The translations under genes and the position numbers were made by a program. Positions 1 to 8,113 of a DNA stretch of 56,227 nucleotides are shown here, piece by piece (within the stretch, counting starts at the first letter, position 1; the number at the start of each line of letters is the position of its first letter). The stretch comes from a virus. The notes beneath the pieces were generated by a model. It was not told the origin of the DNA. It made no database searches and saw only the letters and a list, made by a program, of their open reading frames with translations. The stretch spans positions 1-56,227 of the IMG/VR virus record IMGVR_UViG_3300031885_000017. One strand, 5' to 3'.

Positions 1-2
1 AA

Positions 3-461
3 GACGAACAGAAAGTGCTCAAAGAGAAGTGGGCCTACGATGATCGTAAGGCCGAACTGGACGAGTACGCCAAGACGCTTGAGGGTTACGACCAGGATCT
101 AATGATCGCCTCCCTCGTCTTGAAGTTTGGACAGTACGGCGTTACGGAGGCGGGTCTCGCAGACAAGTCCGTGGCTGAAATGGAGTTGTTCTGTGCGGAG
201 ACGAAAGCCTCTCACTTCGAGAAATTGGCCCAGGGCGGCATCCATGCCGCGGCGCCGCAGAAGCCACCTGCTAATGTAGCGCCACCCGCTCCGGCGCAGC
301 CTGCGCCGGTTGTTCCGGCAGGCCTAACGGCCCCGTCGGATGTGGGCAGTGGAACTCCTGCCCCCAAGGAACACGAGTTCAACCCGAAGCAGGGCAGAGA
401 TGCCATGCTTGAGAACTTACGCAACCTCCCAATGGAGTCGATCCAAGTCCGAAAGGCTTAA
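3..461 (+). CDS. Scaffold-like virion assembly protein, 5' end cut
   Basis: The frame is open to the left edge, so the N-terminus is missing; a GTG at 15 is probably internal. The visible part starts with a charged helical stretch, passes through an Ala/Pro-rich linker and ends in a charged tail. It lies 45 bp upstream of the capsid gene, where scaffold genes usually sit. The composition fits a scaffold, but I recognise no specific family, so the role is inferred from position and composition. Confidence 0.6.
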   Translation, partial: DEQKVLKEKWAYDDRKAELDEYAKTLEGYDQDLMIASLVLKFGQYGVTEAGLADKSVAEMELFCAETKASHFEKLAQGGIHAAAPQKPPANVAPPAPAQPAPVVPAGLTAPSDVGSGTPAPKEHEFNPKQGRDAMLENLRNLPMESIQVRKA

Positions 462-506
462 TCGTCGCCTCCGTTGGGGCCATAACCTCGCGGAGGAATA
501 GTTAAC

Positions 507-1709
507 ATGGCTGGAACAATTCTACTCGAACGCATCGCCGGTATGGAAACCCCTGGGGTTCCTACCGAGTTCGATACCGTTCTGACCAGCAAGGTGCGTT
601 TCGTCGCGCCTCTGCTGATCAATATGTCGGAGCGGAGCGCCGACCTCCTGAAGTACATCGGGGGCCCGGAGGGCTTCGACTTCCGTACCACTAAGGTCGA
701 GTGGCAGGAAGATGACGTTTGGAACCGTCGTCTGGATGGGGCTACCCTAGCCCACAGCGCCGGTGCGACGGACACCCTGACCTTCACGGGCGGGGTTCAC
801 CGCTACCCCATCGGCACCATCCTTTACCACCCGTCAGACGGGGAGTACGTGCGGGTTGAGGCGCACTTGACCGCCGACACCATGACCGTGCGCCGTGACA
901 TCTACACCGGCGGTACGCACGTTATCTGGAATACCGGAACGGACGAGATCATCGTCGCTGGCTTCTCGATGGACGAGAACGACGACTACGTGTTCCGACC
1001 GACCGCTCTCTTCAACTTCCCGTACAACTACCCGCAGGTTCACCAGTCTGGTGTGCAGGCCAGCTTCCGGCGCCAGGAGACCGCGCTCTGGAACATGCGC
1101 GGCACCGACCTGGACTACCGGGCGTTGGATCTGGTCGCCGAGCAGTTCGTGGCGATGGAGCAGAGCGCGGTCGTGGGAGTGCGGTACTACGGCGATGCCA
1201 ATGTGCCCGCGTCCCTCGGCGGCTTGAAGTTCTTTGTCACGTCGGTCAACGGCGCCCAGGTTACTGCCCTGGGGGGCGCCGCCCTGACCCGCAAGGACAT
1301 CGACGACAAACTCCAGGCCCTCTTCTACAAGGTCGGCGCCGACAAGATGGCGAAGACCCTTCTTGTTAGTGCCTGGGCGAAGAGAAAGGTCAGTTCGTTC
1401 TGGTCCTCGGCCGAGAGGCTGGGCCCCGGCACGACCGATGCCGGTGTGGTCGTTGACCGCATCAACACCGACTTCGGCGTGGTCGAGATCCTGCTCCACA
1501 CGACCCTGGCCAAGGACGACCTGTACTTCATCAACCGCGACCAGATCAAGATGGGCTACCACGGGCAGCGCGGACGCCCCCACCTGGAGGAGTTGCCGCC
1601 TTCCACCGTCGGCCCTCGCTCGCAGAAGGTGTTCTACGGGGACGTGAGTCTCATCGTTTCTGGTGTGCAGTCGATGGGTCGCTTGTCCGGCTTCAGCGTC
1701 GCGGCCTAG
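507..1709 (+). CDS. Major capsid protein, SU10/DUF5309-like HK97 fold
   Basis: 400 residues, preceded by a GGAGGA ribosome-binding site. The N-terminal third carries a block resembling SU10-type capsid proteins: a WNRRLDG-like segment near residue 75, then a beta-rich run with PIGTILY and EYVRV motifs and a TMTVRRDIYTGGT element. The C-terminal half is mixed alpha/beta, ending with the QKVFYGDVSLIV segment that such proteins carry. The length is normal. It assembles the icosahedral shell. The upstream gene looks like its scaffold and small decoration-like genes follow. Family assignment is by recognition of these motifs, not a search. Confidence 0.82.
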   Translation: MAGTILLERIAGMETPGVPTEFDTVLTSKVRFVAPLLINMSERSADLLKYIGGPEGFDFRTTKVEWQEDDVWNRRLDGATLAHSAGATDTLTFTGGVHRYPIGTILYHPSDGEYVRVEAHLTADTMTVRRDIYTGGTHVIWNTGTDEIIVAGFSMDENDDYVFRPTALFNFPYNYPQVHQSGVQASFRRQETALWNMRGTDLDYRALDLVAEQFVAMEQSAVVGVRYYGDANVPASLGGLKFFVTSVNGAQVTALGGAALTRKDIDDKLQALFYKVGADKMAKTLLVSAWAKRKVSSFWSSAERLGPGTTDAGVVVDRINTDFGVVEILLHTTLAKDDLYFINRDQIKMGYHGQRGRPHLEELPPSTVGPRSQKVFYGDVSLIVSGVQSMGRLSGFSVAA

Positions 1710-1725
1710 TCCTAAGAGATAGACG

Positions 1726-1750
1726 GGGGCGGGGATAACCTCCCCGCCCC
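1726..1750 (+). terminator. GC-rich hairpin after the capsid gene
   Basis: GGGGCGGGG (1726-1734) and CCCCGCCCC (1742-1750) form a perfect 9-bp stem with a 7-nt loop. There is no T-tract, and the ribosome-binding site of the next gene follows at once. It is more likely a partial terminator or an mRNA 3'-end stabiliser that keeps capsid message abundant than a strong intrinsic terminator. Confidence 0.5.
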
Positions 1751-1763
1751 TGGAGGCAAACCA

Positions 1764-2030
1764 ATGCCGCAGAATCCAACTACGGGGGTTGAAGAGTCCG
1801 GGGGAGCGCAGCCCAGTGCCCCGCCCGGTGATGCCCCCAATCGCCCATCCACAATAGGTTACGCCGCCAATGGAGAACCCGTGGTGCTGGCAATCGGTAA
1901 CGCTACCGATGATGCCGGTATCGTCGCTGAGATTGGGCCCGACGCCAAGTTTGCCGACGGCTCCCTCTACCTGAGCACAGGTACGGGTCTTCTGTTCCAG
2001 AAGCGTAGCGACTTGTGGACCAGTATCTAA
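1764..2030 (+). CDS. Small virion protein, head-fibre/decoration-like
   Basis: 88 residues. A Gly/Pro/Ser-rich N-terminus of about 30 residues is followed by a compact beta segment containing FADGSLYLSTGTG and ending QKRSDLWTSI. This 'GSLY...TGTG...W' pattern is common in phage fibre and head-fibre trimerisation modules. It starts 13 nt after the capsid hairpin and is followed 12 nt later by the long repeat protein. Function is inferred from the pattern and position. Confidence 0.6.
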   Translation: MPQNPTTGVEESGGAQPSAPPGDAPNRPSTIGYAANGEPVVLAIGNATDDAGIVAEIGPDAKFADGSLYLSTGTGLLFQKRSDLWTSI

Positions 2031-2042
2031 GAGGAAACAGAC

Positions 2043-4802
2043 ATGGCCCGAAACTACGTTACTGGGAGATGGGAGCTTCCCGACGGTCCCGTTCCCGGCG
2101 TCGGTGGGGTGGAACAGCTCGATATAGCTGACACCCAAAGTTTGAGGTTCGGGGACAACGAGGTTCTGTACTTCGGGGATGCCTTCGATGTCAGCATAAA
2201 GTGGGATGGGTCCAACCTGAAGATCCTCCCCGTGGCAGACGACACTGGTGCCATTCTCATCGGCAACGGCACCCTAGACATCGACCTCAAGGTGTTTTTG
2301 GGCACGGCTGGCTGCTACTTCCTCTGCGATGTAGGGAAGTCTGAGGCCAGTGTGGTCGTAGCCGGAACCGTACCAATCAATGAGGCTTCAGTTGGCGTCA
2401 CCAACGCCATCCGCGCACTCTACATCGGGTACAGCCCGACGTTCGACAGCGACCTTGAGTACGCCGCTGCTTCTGCATTGGTTGTCGAGATGTCGCCCAC
2501 GGCAGATGGGGCTACCGGGGGCAACAGGGCGAACGCCATCTACGCTCGAATTACCCACCCGACCACGAGTAAGGCCGTACAGGGCTGCTCCGCGGCTGGG
2601 GAGTTCGAGCAGGTCCACGCGGCTAGTGTCATAGTCCAGGCGAGTTATGGTGTCATCCGGCTTGTTGACCGCAACGACGGTGTTACGTGCTCGGCCAACA
2701 GGTCGTTCATCATGGTGCGGGATTACAGCATAACCGCGTACCAGAATCCCAACTTCATCAACTTCTGGAACTACCCGGCACTTACCCTCTCTGCTGGCAA
2801 GTTAATGACCCTGGCGGACGCCAACGGCGCCGGTGGGGAGGGATCCCCCTACAATGCAGCGATTCGTTGCATCTACGGTTCTGGCAGCACACCCATCTGG
2901 TTGATGGCGAGCACCATAGACCCAACAGGGAGACTCGACCTCAAGTTCTTTGGGTCTGCGTCTGGCAACTACCTCTGGTGGGACGCCGATGAGGACATTC
3001 TCAGTCTATACATAGGCGGCAGGACCGTTACCGGCGAAGAGCACGCCTTGGACATCCTGTTCGCGGGTACGGTCGCTGCGACCGCCGACCAGATGGTTGG
3101 CCTCAACGTGAGGGTGTTGCCCGCAGGGGCGCACAGCGATTGGGTCTCGGCCATCTATGCCAAGGTCACGATGCCTGCGACAACCAGGCCAGTCGATGGG
3201 TACGTGAGCGCGGCGGAACTCGAAGTGATACATACCGCCGGCGTTGCGGTTCAGTGTGCTTACTACATCCTGAACCTGAACGAGAACAACGGTGGTGTAA
3301 CAGTCTCCGCGGTCCGCGCCTACATTGGCCTGAACGACTACAGTGTGGCGGCCTACCGGCAACCTAACCTGTTCCACTTCAAGAGTGCTGCGGGGAGGGT
3401 GTCACCGGCTGACGACGACGTGATTCTGACCGAACCAGGAGTGGTCCGGGGTGGTACGTTCAACGTCGCGGTCAGGAACATGTTTGGCACAACGCCATTC
3501 TGGATACTGGGCACCACCACCGTCCCGGAGGCCTTCGCAGACCTCAAGGTGATGGGTAGTGTAGACACCAACTATCTGGAATGGGATGCCAGCGCGGACA
3601 AGTTTAGTCTGGTGACAACGAAGGCTACCGTCACTGGGACGGAGTATTGCGCTGTCATCAATAGCATCACGACACTGGATGCTGGCACCGAAGGGATAGT
3701 CGGTCTTCGGATAGATATGGCACCCACAGGCCCTCTAGCGATATTCGGGGGCGCCCTTCGCGCTGTCGGTCTCTGGTCTGTCGTGACCCTCGTTCAAGGC
3801 GGGGGTATCGGGGGCTACTCCTGCGCCGGAGAGTTTGATGTGATAAGTACGGGCGATTGTACCATCCTTGGTCTCGCCACGTACTACGTCATCAAGTTGG
3901 CCAGCCGGTGTACCCTCACTGGTGGTGCCGCGGTCATCTCCCCCAGAAGGGCGTTCATTGACCTGCGGGATACTGGCGTCGGCGAACTTGGAATGGAAAA
4001 CCTCTTCCTCTTCGAGAATGAAGCGGTTGCCTGTGCATACGGCGACGACCGTATGCTGGTCGCAAGCGGCGACACGCAGGCTGTGACCAACTCGGTCAAC
4101 GTTATGGTTCGCTGTATGGTCGGCGACCTGTCAACGCCTATCTGGTTGATGGCGACCACCATAGCACCGACCGCGATGCCCGACTGGAAGTTCGTTGGCA
4201 CCACAGCCAACAACTACATGTTGTGGGATGCCAGCGAGGACAAGCTCAATGTAGTCGTAACGAAGGCTGCCATCACTGCTGGGGTAGAGACGCCTGCCTC
4301 CATTGCCTTCACCGCGACGATGGATGCCTACACCGAGGGAATGGTGGGTCTCCTGGTCAATGTGACCCCCCTTGGTACTGGGGGCGTCTACGGTACGGGG
4401 GCTTTGCGGGCGGTTGGTATCTGGGGCTTGGTCACAGTGGCGAGCACCTCGATAAAGGGCTACGTCTGCGCTGCGGAGTTCGATGTCATCCAGACGGGAG
4501 CACCGGACGCCGGAGGGGATGCTCGGCCCGAATATCACATCCTGAAGTTGAGCAACAGGTACACCAGTACGTGTACTGTTTCCGGCAGTCGGTCGTTTAT
4601 CGGACTGCGCGATGCGAGTTCGTCCGGTTACGAGATGCCCAACCTGTTCAACTTCATGCAGGAGAGTGTGGCCTCTGCCTGGAACAGCGGACGGATGGTG
4701 CGGTTGAGTGGCACGCCGAAGGCGGCAACGCACGTTGTCCAGTGTCGGGTCGGTGGGACGGATTTCTACCTGATAGCAACCACGACGGCGCCGACCGACT
4801 AG
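2043..4802 (+). CDS. Large four-repeat beta-rich virion protein (fibre/appendage)
   Basis: 919 residues built from four related units of roughly 200-300 residues. Each unit has a 'LKFFGSASGNYLWWDA'-type element (near residues 312, 515 and 728, with a diverged IKWDGSNLK copy near 60). This is followed by a 'TEGMVGL' strand, an 'ALRAVGIW' strand, a YHILKL-type strand and an 'FIGLRD' strand. The WDA/WDE element recurs in phage fibre proteins. No catalytic motif is seen. Its place right after capsid genes suggests a head- or neck-attached fibre; a tail appendage is equally possible. Confidence 0.65.
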   Translation: MARNYVTGRWELPDGPVPGVGGVEQLDIADTQSLRFGDNEVLYFGDAFDVSIKWDGSNLKILPVADDTGAILIGNGTLDIDLKVFLGTAGCYFLCDVGKSEASVVVAGTVPINEASVGVTNAIRALYIGYSPTFDSDLEYAAASALVVEMSPTADGATGGNRANAIYARITHPTTSKAVQGCSAAGEFEQVHAASVIVQASYGVIRLVDRNDGVTCSANRSFIMVRDYSITAYQNPNFINFWNYPALTLSAGKLMTLADANGAGGEGSPYNAAIRCIYGSGSTPIWLMASTIDPTGRLDLKFFGSASGNYLWWDADEDILSLYIGGRTVTGEEHALDILFAGTVAATADQMVGLNVRVLPAGAHSDWVSAIYAKVTMPATTRPVDGYVSAAELEVIHTAGVAVQCAYYILNLNENNGGVTVSAVRAYIGLNDYSVAAYRQPNLFHFKSAAGRVSPADDDVILTEPGVVRGGTFNVAVRNMFGTTPFWILGTTTVPEAFADLKVMGSVDTNYLEWDASADKFSLVTTKATVTGTEYCAVINSITTLDAGTEGIVGLRIDMAPTGPLAIFGGALRAVGLWSVVTLVQGGGIGGYSCAGEFDVISTGDCTILGLATYYVIKLASRCTLTGGAAVISPRRAFIDLRDTGVGELGMENLFLFENEAVACAYGDDRMLVASGDTQAVTNSVNVMVRCMVGDLSTPIWLMATTIAPTAMPDWKFVGTTANNYMLWDASEDKLNVVVTKAAITAGVETPASIAFTATMDAYTEGMVGLLVNVTPLGTGGVYGTGALRAVGIWGLVTVASTSIKGYVCAAEFDVIQTGAPDAGGDARPEYHILKLSNRYTSTCTVSGSRSFIGLRDASSSGYEMPNLFNFMQESVASAWNSGRMVRLSGTPKAATHVVQCRVGGTDFYLIATTTAPTD
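2970..4802 (+). repeat. Tandem coding repeats within the large virion protein
   Basis: Three consecutive units, starting near 2970, 3570 and 4215, encode the same order of strands at about 30-50% visible identity. They share nearly identical nucleotide stretches such as the codons for WDAS-DK and for PIWLMATT. An older, more diverged unit precedes them. Homologous recombination could change the copy number. Confidence 0.6.
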
Positions 4803-4817
4803 CGAATAGTACGCCTA

Positions 4818-4848
4818 TGGGGGCCGGGCGCTGACAATACGGCCCCCA
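4818..4848 (+). terminator. GC-rich hairpin after the repeat protein gene
   Basis: TGGGGGCCG (4818-4826) pairs with CGGCCCCCA (4840-4848) around a 13-nt loop. No T-tract follows. It resembles the hairpins at 1726 and 7427 and may modulate message ends in the virion operon. Confidence 0.45.
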
Positions 4849-4870
4849 CCGAATAGGAGGGAGAGACGAG

Positions 4871-5215
4871 ATGGAACTGAGAGTAGCTGAGAGGCTCATG
4901 CTGTTGAACCTCCTGGCTCCGATAGAGGGCGACATTACGGCACTGCGCCTTGTCCGTTCTCTACAGGGGCACTTGGGGTTCAACGACGAGGAGACCGCGG
5001 CCCTCGCCTTCAACCAGGAGCAGCAGGGGCGAATCGCATGGAAGCAGGAAGCCGATGTCCCGGTAGAGATCGAGATCGGCTCGGCTGCCAAGGCGATCAT
5101 CGCCACCCAGCTCAAGAAGGCGAGCGCGGCTAAGAGCCTGACACTACAACAGCTAGACCTTTACGAGAAGTTCGTGGGGGATGGGGTAGAGGAGGAGGGA
5201 ACCCCCAGCGAATAG
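4871..5215 (+). CDS. Conserved phage protein of unknown function
   Basis: 114 residues behind a strong AGGAGGGAGAG site. Helical and acidic overall: ERLMLLNLLAP at the start, then QGHLGFNDEE, and an EKFVGDG segment near the C-terminus. I recall similar 'LLNLLP...EIEIG...LYEKFVG' proteins in several phage structural clusters but know no assigned function. It may be a small assembly factor. Confidence 0.6.
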   Translation: MELRVAERLMLLNLLAPIEGDITALRLVRSLQGHLGFNDEETAALAFNQEQQGRIAWKQEADVPVEIEIGSAAKAIIATQLKKASAAKSLTLQQLDLYEKFVGDGVEEEGTPSE

Positions 5216-5229
5216 TGGAGGAGTAACCA

Positions 5230-5247
5230 GACGGCGAGGTAGTTTAA
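5230..5247 (+). repeat. 18-bp direct repeat, copy 1
   Basis: GACGGCGAGGTAGTTTAA occurs here and identically at 5784-5801, each time just downstream of a structural gene and upstream of the next gene's leader. The flanks are partly similar as well. It could be a post-transcriptional signal or the remnant of a gene duplication. Confidence 0.6.
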
Positions 5248-5274
5248 ACATAACGCATCGGAGGAGGCACCGTA

Positions 5275-5334
5275 ATGCGAGAAGGTGAAAACCCCAATGT
5301 TGGCCTCATCTGGGATGAGGACCAATGCCTGTAA
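5275..5334 (+). CDS. 19-residue leader ORF coupled to the next gene
   Basis: ATG at 5275 follows GGAGGAGG with ideal spacing. The frame reads MREGENPNVGLIWDEDQCL and stops with a TAA that overlaps the start region of the 5325 gene by 10 nt. The leader runs through a hairpin that contains the downstream ribosome-binding site, so translating it should open that site. This is the arrangement expected of a translational-coupling leader; the peptide itself has no recognisable function. Confidence 0.55.
   Translation: MREGENPNVGLIWDEDQCL
5304..5320 (+). promoter_or_regulatory. Hairpin sequestering a ribosome-binding site
   Basis: CCTCATC (5304-5310), TGG loop, GATGAGG (5314-5320): a perfect 7-bp stem. 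GATGAGG is the only Shine-Dalgarno-like sequence for the ATG at 5325, four bases away. The leader ORF at 5275-5334 is translated through this stem. Confidence 0.6.
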
Positions 5335-5768
5335 ACCCGATCACGGGACGAGAGGAACTTCCGGAAACTGTAGAGGATGGCATCGGTGTCAAGTCGGTGC
5401 CGATTGTCCGTGTGGCGAAGGCAACCTACGACTTTGCCGTAAAGGGCGGAGTCGTAGGGGACATCCCCCTGGATGACGTGGTTCCACTGGGCGCCGTCAT
5501 CGTGGGTGGATACCTGCGGGTGCTCACGGCCGTAACGGGTGGCGCTAATGCTACCGCTGCGGTCAAGGTGGAAGGTGCTGCGGACATCGTGGCTGCGGCC
5601 GTGGTTACTGGCGCTCCCTGGAGCACTACAGGCTTCAAGAGTGTCATCCCCGTTGCGACGGGCGCCACAATGCTCATCACTACGGCGAAGAGGAGAATCA
5701 CGGTAACTGTTGCGGTTGCCGATCTGACGGCAGGCAAGTTCGACGTGATGCTCTTCTACCACAAGTAA
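5325..5768 (+). CDS. Small virion protein, decoration-like beta fold
   Basis: 147 residues. After a polar 30-residue N-terminus come regular beta strands: ATYDFAV, VGDIPLDD, VIVGGYLRVLTAV, AAVKVEGAADIV, and a final KFDVMLFYHK. I recall proteins of this pattern next to capsid genes in other phages, where they are annotated only as hypothetical. A head-decoration or stabilisation role is inferred. Its translation probably depends on the upstream leader ORF and hairpin. Confidence 0.62.
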   Translation: MPVNPITGREELPETVEDGIGVKSVPIVRVAKATYDFAVKGGVVGDIPLDDVVPLGAVIVGGYLRVLTAVTGGANATAAVKVEGAADIVAAAVVTGAPWSTTGFKSVIPVATGATMLITTAKRRITVTVAVADLTAGKFDVMLFYHK

Positions 5769-5783
5769 CCCTTGGAGGAACTG

Positions 5784-5801
5784 GACGGCGAGGTAGTTTA
5801 A
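5784..5801 (+). repeat. 18-bp direct repeat, copy 2
   Basis: Perfect copy of the element at 5230-5247. Here its GGCGAGG core also forms the 5' arm of a stem with CCTCGCC at 5835-5841. Confidence 0.6.
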
Positions 5802-5841
5802 GTACAGCGAATCGGGGGCCGAGGGGCTTGACCTCCTCGCC
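5787..5841 (+). other. Long-range stem in the leader before the 5894 gene
   Basis: GGCGAGG (5787-5793) is perfectly complementary to CCTCGCC (5835-5841), enclosing 41 nt that can fold further. The outline recalls a tRNA acceptor stem, but no D-, anticodon or T-arm can be built. I treat it as a structured leader lying between two virion genes. Confidence 0.35.
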
Positions 5842-5893
5842 TTCTCCTCCGGTCCCTTGGCCCCCTTCGCACGATGAGGAGGAGCAAATCCTA

Positions 5894-6550
5894 ATGGTGC
5901 AAGACGAGAGCGCTGCCCCCGTTGTGAGTATGACAGCAGAGCAGCGCAGAGAAGCCGCGGCTCAGGTAGAGGCCAGGAATGCGGCAACGGCAGCGGCAGC
6001 CGCGGGGATAGAGCAGGCAAAGAAGGCCGGTAAGGGGCCTCCACCGCTCCGTGGCGTCCGTGTCTTCATCTGCCCCCAACAGCCCAACAGCCTGTTCCTG
6101 GTCAAGGCAGGCACGGTGATCTCTTTCCGCGATCCCAATTCCCCAACCGGGAAGCGGGATGCCTCGCGGGAGGGAGACATCTGGGCCGAGTTCATCGAAG
6201 GTGTGCTCTCCAGCGATGACCCAGAGGTTATCGCCTGGTGTGAGGCGCACAGCGTCGATGAGGCACTCCATCAGGTTTATCACCGCGAGCGCGGCCAGAA
6301 GTCCTGCCCGATCAAGACAGGCCTGTGCTGCGATGCGGCCCACCCGATGGCTGAGATCTGGGCGGATATGAAGTCGGCCCAGATGCCGCTGGCCAACCGA
6401 GAGGCAACCATGCCGCCCGGAACCGAGGTGGACAAGCTACTGACAGGCGGCGTGCCTGCACACCAAGCCGGTGGCCCCGGCGACAAGCTGGTTACGGCTG
6501 CAAGGGCCAGGGCTAAGGCCGCCAAGGGTGTAGAGGGCGAGGAAGAGTAG
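5894..6550 (+). CDS. Phage structural-cluster protein of unknown function
   Basis: 218 residues. I chose ATG 5894 because GAGGAGGAG lies 9-10 nt upstream; a longer frame from 5828 has no ribosome-binding site and an implausible Pro/Ser-rich extension. The first 55 residues are an Ala/Glu/Gln helix. Then comes a GVRVFICP strand, an LFLVKAGTVISFRD segment, DPEVIAWCEAH, a CCDAAHP cluster and LANREATMPPG. Similar proteins occur between capsid and connector genes in other phages without a known role. Confidence 0.6.
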   Translation: MVQDESAAPVVSMTAEQRREAAAQVEARNAATAAAAAGIEQAKKAGKGPPPLRGVRVFICPQQPNSLFLVKAGTVISFRDPNSPTGKRDASREGDIWAEFIEGVLSSDDPEVIAWCEAHSVDEALHQVYHRERGQKSCPIKTGLCCDAAHPMAEIWADMKSAQMPLANREATMPPGTEVDKLLTGGVPAHQAGGPGDKLVTAARARAKAAKGVEGEEE

Positions 6551-6559
6551 GAGGGGCGG

Positions 6560-6988
6560 ATGCCCTTTCCAGAGCTGAAATACTTTCGGGACACGACGTT
6601 CGACGACACGTCGAAGCTCATCTTTACCGTCCCGGACGGTGAGGTGTACGAGCTGCTCTGGGTCTTCGTCATATACGAGGCTTCCGTCGCCGTTGAAAAC
6701 AGGCAGCCTTGCATCATGGTGTGCGATACAGACACCTACCCCACCCTCATAGTTGGGATGGGAGACGTTGCTACGGCCGGTGAGAAGTGGTACGTCACCT
6801 TTGCCCCCGGCGCCGCTCTTGCCCAGAACGAAGCCACCACTGAGAGACAGGCTTTCGTACCCATCCCCCCGAAGTTGGTGCTGCCGTCTGGGTTCGCGCT
6901 CTACGCAGTCGTCGGCCTCTATTCGGGTGCCGGTGACGACATGACCGTTCACGCACTGGTGCAGCGCCACCAGCCAGGTGCGCCATAG
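6560..6988 (+). CDS. Small beta-rich virion protein
   Basis: 142 residues, start ATG after GGAGGGGCGG. Beta-rich with KLIFTVPDGEVYELLWVFV near residue 20, VTFAPGAALAQNE in the middle and LPSGFALYAVVGLYSG near the end. The fold suggests a decoration, stopper or tail-adaptor component. It is followed 9 nt later by a similar-sized beta protein, so the two may act together. No family recognised. Confidence 0.55.
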   Translation: MPFPELKYFRDTTFDDTSKLIFTVPDGEVYELLWVFVIYEASVAVENRQPCIMVCDTDTYPTLIVGMGDVATAGEKWYVTFAPGAALAQNEATTERQAFVPIPPKLVLPSGFALYAVVGLYSGAGDDMTVHALVQRHQPGAP

Positions 6989-6997
6989 GAGCCTACT

Positions 6998-7402
6998 ATG
7001 ACTGTTGCCTACAAGAAAGAAACCGTCGGCTACGGCGACAACCGCTACGTCGTTGAACGGTGGAGCCAGGCCAGCGGCGACAATGCCGCACAGACCTGTA
7101 CCACCGCCCCGGCTGCGGACGCACGGGCCCCTGTACAGCCGCGCCGCCTAATTGCGGTGCTGGTGAAGTACACGAACACAGTCACGAAGACCTGTACCGT
7201 GACGTTGAACAGCGGGATCGGCCCGACCTACGACGGCTTGCTGGGCTCCATTGCCCTTAACGTCGCGGCATCTGGTTCGTTCCTCCCGGCTGTGCCTATC
7301 GACCTGTTCTCGGATGACGTTATTGATGTGTACTGCCCGGCAGCGGGTGTGGGTGGCGAACTGTCACAGGTAGTCATCATAACGCAGGTCACGGAACTGT
7401 AG
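6998..7402 (+). CDS. Small beta-rich virion protein
   Basis: 134 residues beginning MTVAYKKETVGYGDNRYV. Strands LIAVLVKYTN and TKTCTVTLNSG and the final SQVVIITQVTEL suggest an all-beta fold like its upstream neighbour. A virion role is inferred from location between capsid and adaptor genes. A strong hairpin follows. Confidence 0.55.
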   Translation: MTVAYKKETVGYGDNRYVVERWSQASGDNAAQTCTTAPAADARAPVQPRRLIAVLVKYTNTVTKTCTVTLNSGIGPTYDGLLGSIALNVAASGSFLPAVPIDLFSDDVIDVYCPAAGVGGELSQVVIITQVTEL

Positions 7403-7426
7403 TCGGGCGGCGACCCGTTGAACCTC

Positions 7427-7465
7427 CGGGGCGGCCGGGCCATCGGCCCGTAAAGGGCCGCCCCG
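7427..7465 (+). terminator. Two-part GC-rich hairpin
   Basis: GGGGCGGCC (7428-7436) pairs with GGCCGCCCC (7456-7464), and inside it GGGCC-ATC-GGCCC makes a second stem. No T-tract; the ribosome-binding site of the next gene follows about 10 nt later. Confidence 0.5.
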
Positions 7466-7486
7466 AATTGTTAGAAGGGAGAGAGG

Positions 7487-8101
7487 ATGGCGACGTTTGC
7501 TGATCTAACGGCGGGGGTGGCTCTCCGTTGCCATGACTCCGGCAAGCTGGAGTTGACAGACACGCAGTATGGCTTGCTTGTGAATCAAGCAATCGACGAT
7601 CTTGCAGCCGAGCAAATCGTCACACCCCTGGCCGAGGATGAGTCTCTAACCCTCGCCGCCAATGTCTGGGATTACACGGTTCCGGCTGACTTCGCCTACA
7701 TAAAGGAACTGCGCCTGGAGTCGGCGGCTGCCTCCAGCAAGTACCCCAACGTCATCCACCCATCCCTCTGGCGTCTAACCATCGAGACCACCACTACCGC
7801 CATCATCAAGTTCGACGAGAACGAGTTTACGCCTACCGCCGGTCTGCACCTCAAGGTCATCGGCCAGAAGCGCGTGGCTCAGTTGAGTGGGGTTCTCGTT
7901 GCGGAACCCGGCCTGGAGTCCTTCATCCGCGAGCGGGCCATTGGCTACGCGGCGGACATCCTGGCTGGCGGCGTATCGGAACTGTCGGCCTGGCGGCGGG
8001 CCCTGGTCCAGGAGGCTTGGACGAGATCCAACCTCATACTTCAGAGGATTCCGCGGGAGTGGCGGCCCTTGCCTGATTCCAAGCGTGTTCCCGGTCGCTA
8101 A
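7487..8101 (+). CDS. Head-tail adaptor-like protein, paralog 1
   Basis: 204 residues. An N-terminal helix pair (FADLTAGVALRC, YGLLVNQAIDDLAAE) is followed by EDESLTLAANVWDYTVPADFAY-type strands and a helical C-terminus. Start, order of elements and several motifs match the gene at 8819: DESLTLAA/DESITMAA, YTVPADFAYI/YAVPANFAYI, LKVIGQKR/IKIVGQQR and ESFIRERA/VSFIRMRT. Proteins of this type act as adaptor or completion proteins between portal and tail in short-tailed phages. The role is inferred from pattern and position. Confidence 0.68.
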   Translation: MATFADLTAGVALRCHDSGKLELTDTQYGLLVNQAIDDLAAEQIVTPLAEDESLTLAANVWDYTVPADFAYIKELRLESAAASSKYPNVIHPSLWRLTIETTTTAIIKFDENEFTPTAGLHLKVIGQKRVAQLSGVLVAEPGLESFIRERAIGYAADILAGGVSELSAWRRALVQEAWTRSNLILQRIPREWRPLPDSKRVPGR

Positions 8102-8113
8102 TGGGGGAGAGAG

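Noticed and set aside
834-2138. Long - strand frame opposite the capsid gene
   Set aside because: It is the GC-rich antisense shadow of the capsid gene, Arg/Gly/His-heavy, with no ribosome-binding site.
5787-5841. tRNA-like outline (GGCGAGG...CCTCGCC)
   Set aside because: The acceptor-like stem is perfect, but D-, anticodon and T-arms cannot be formed and the span is too short.
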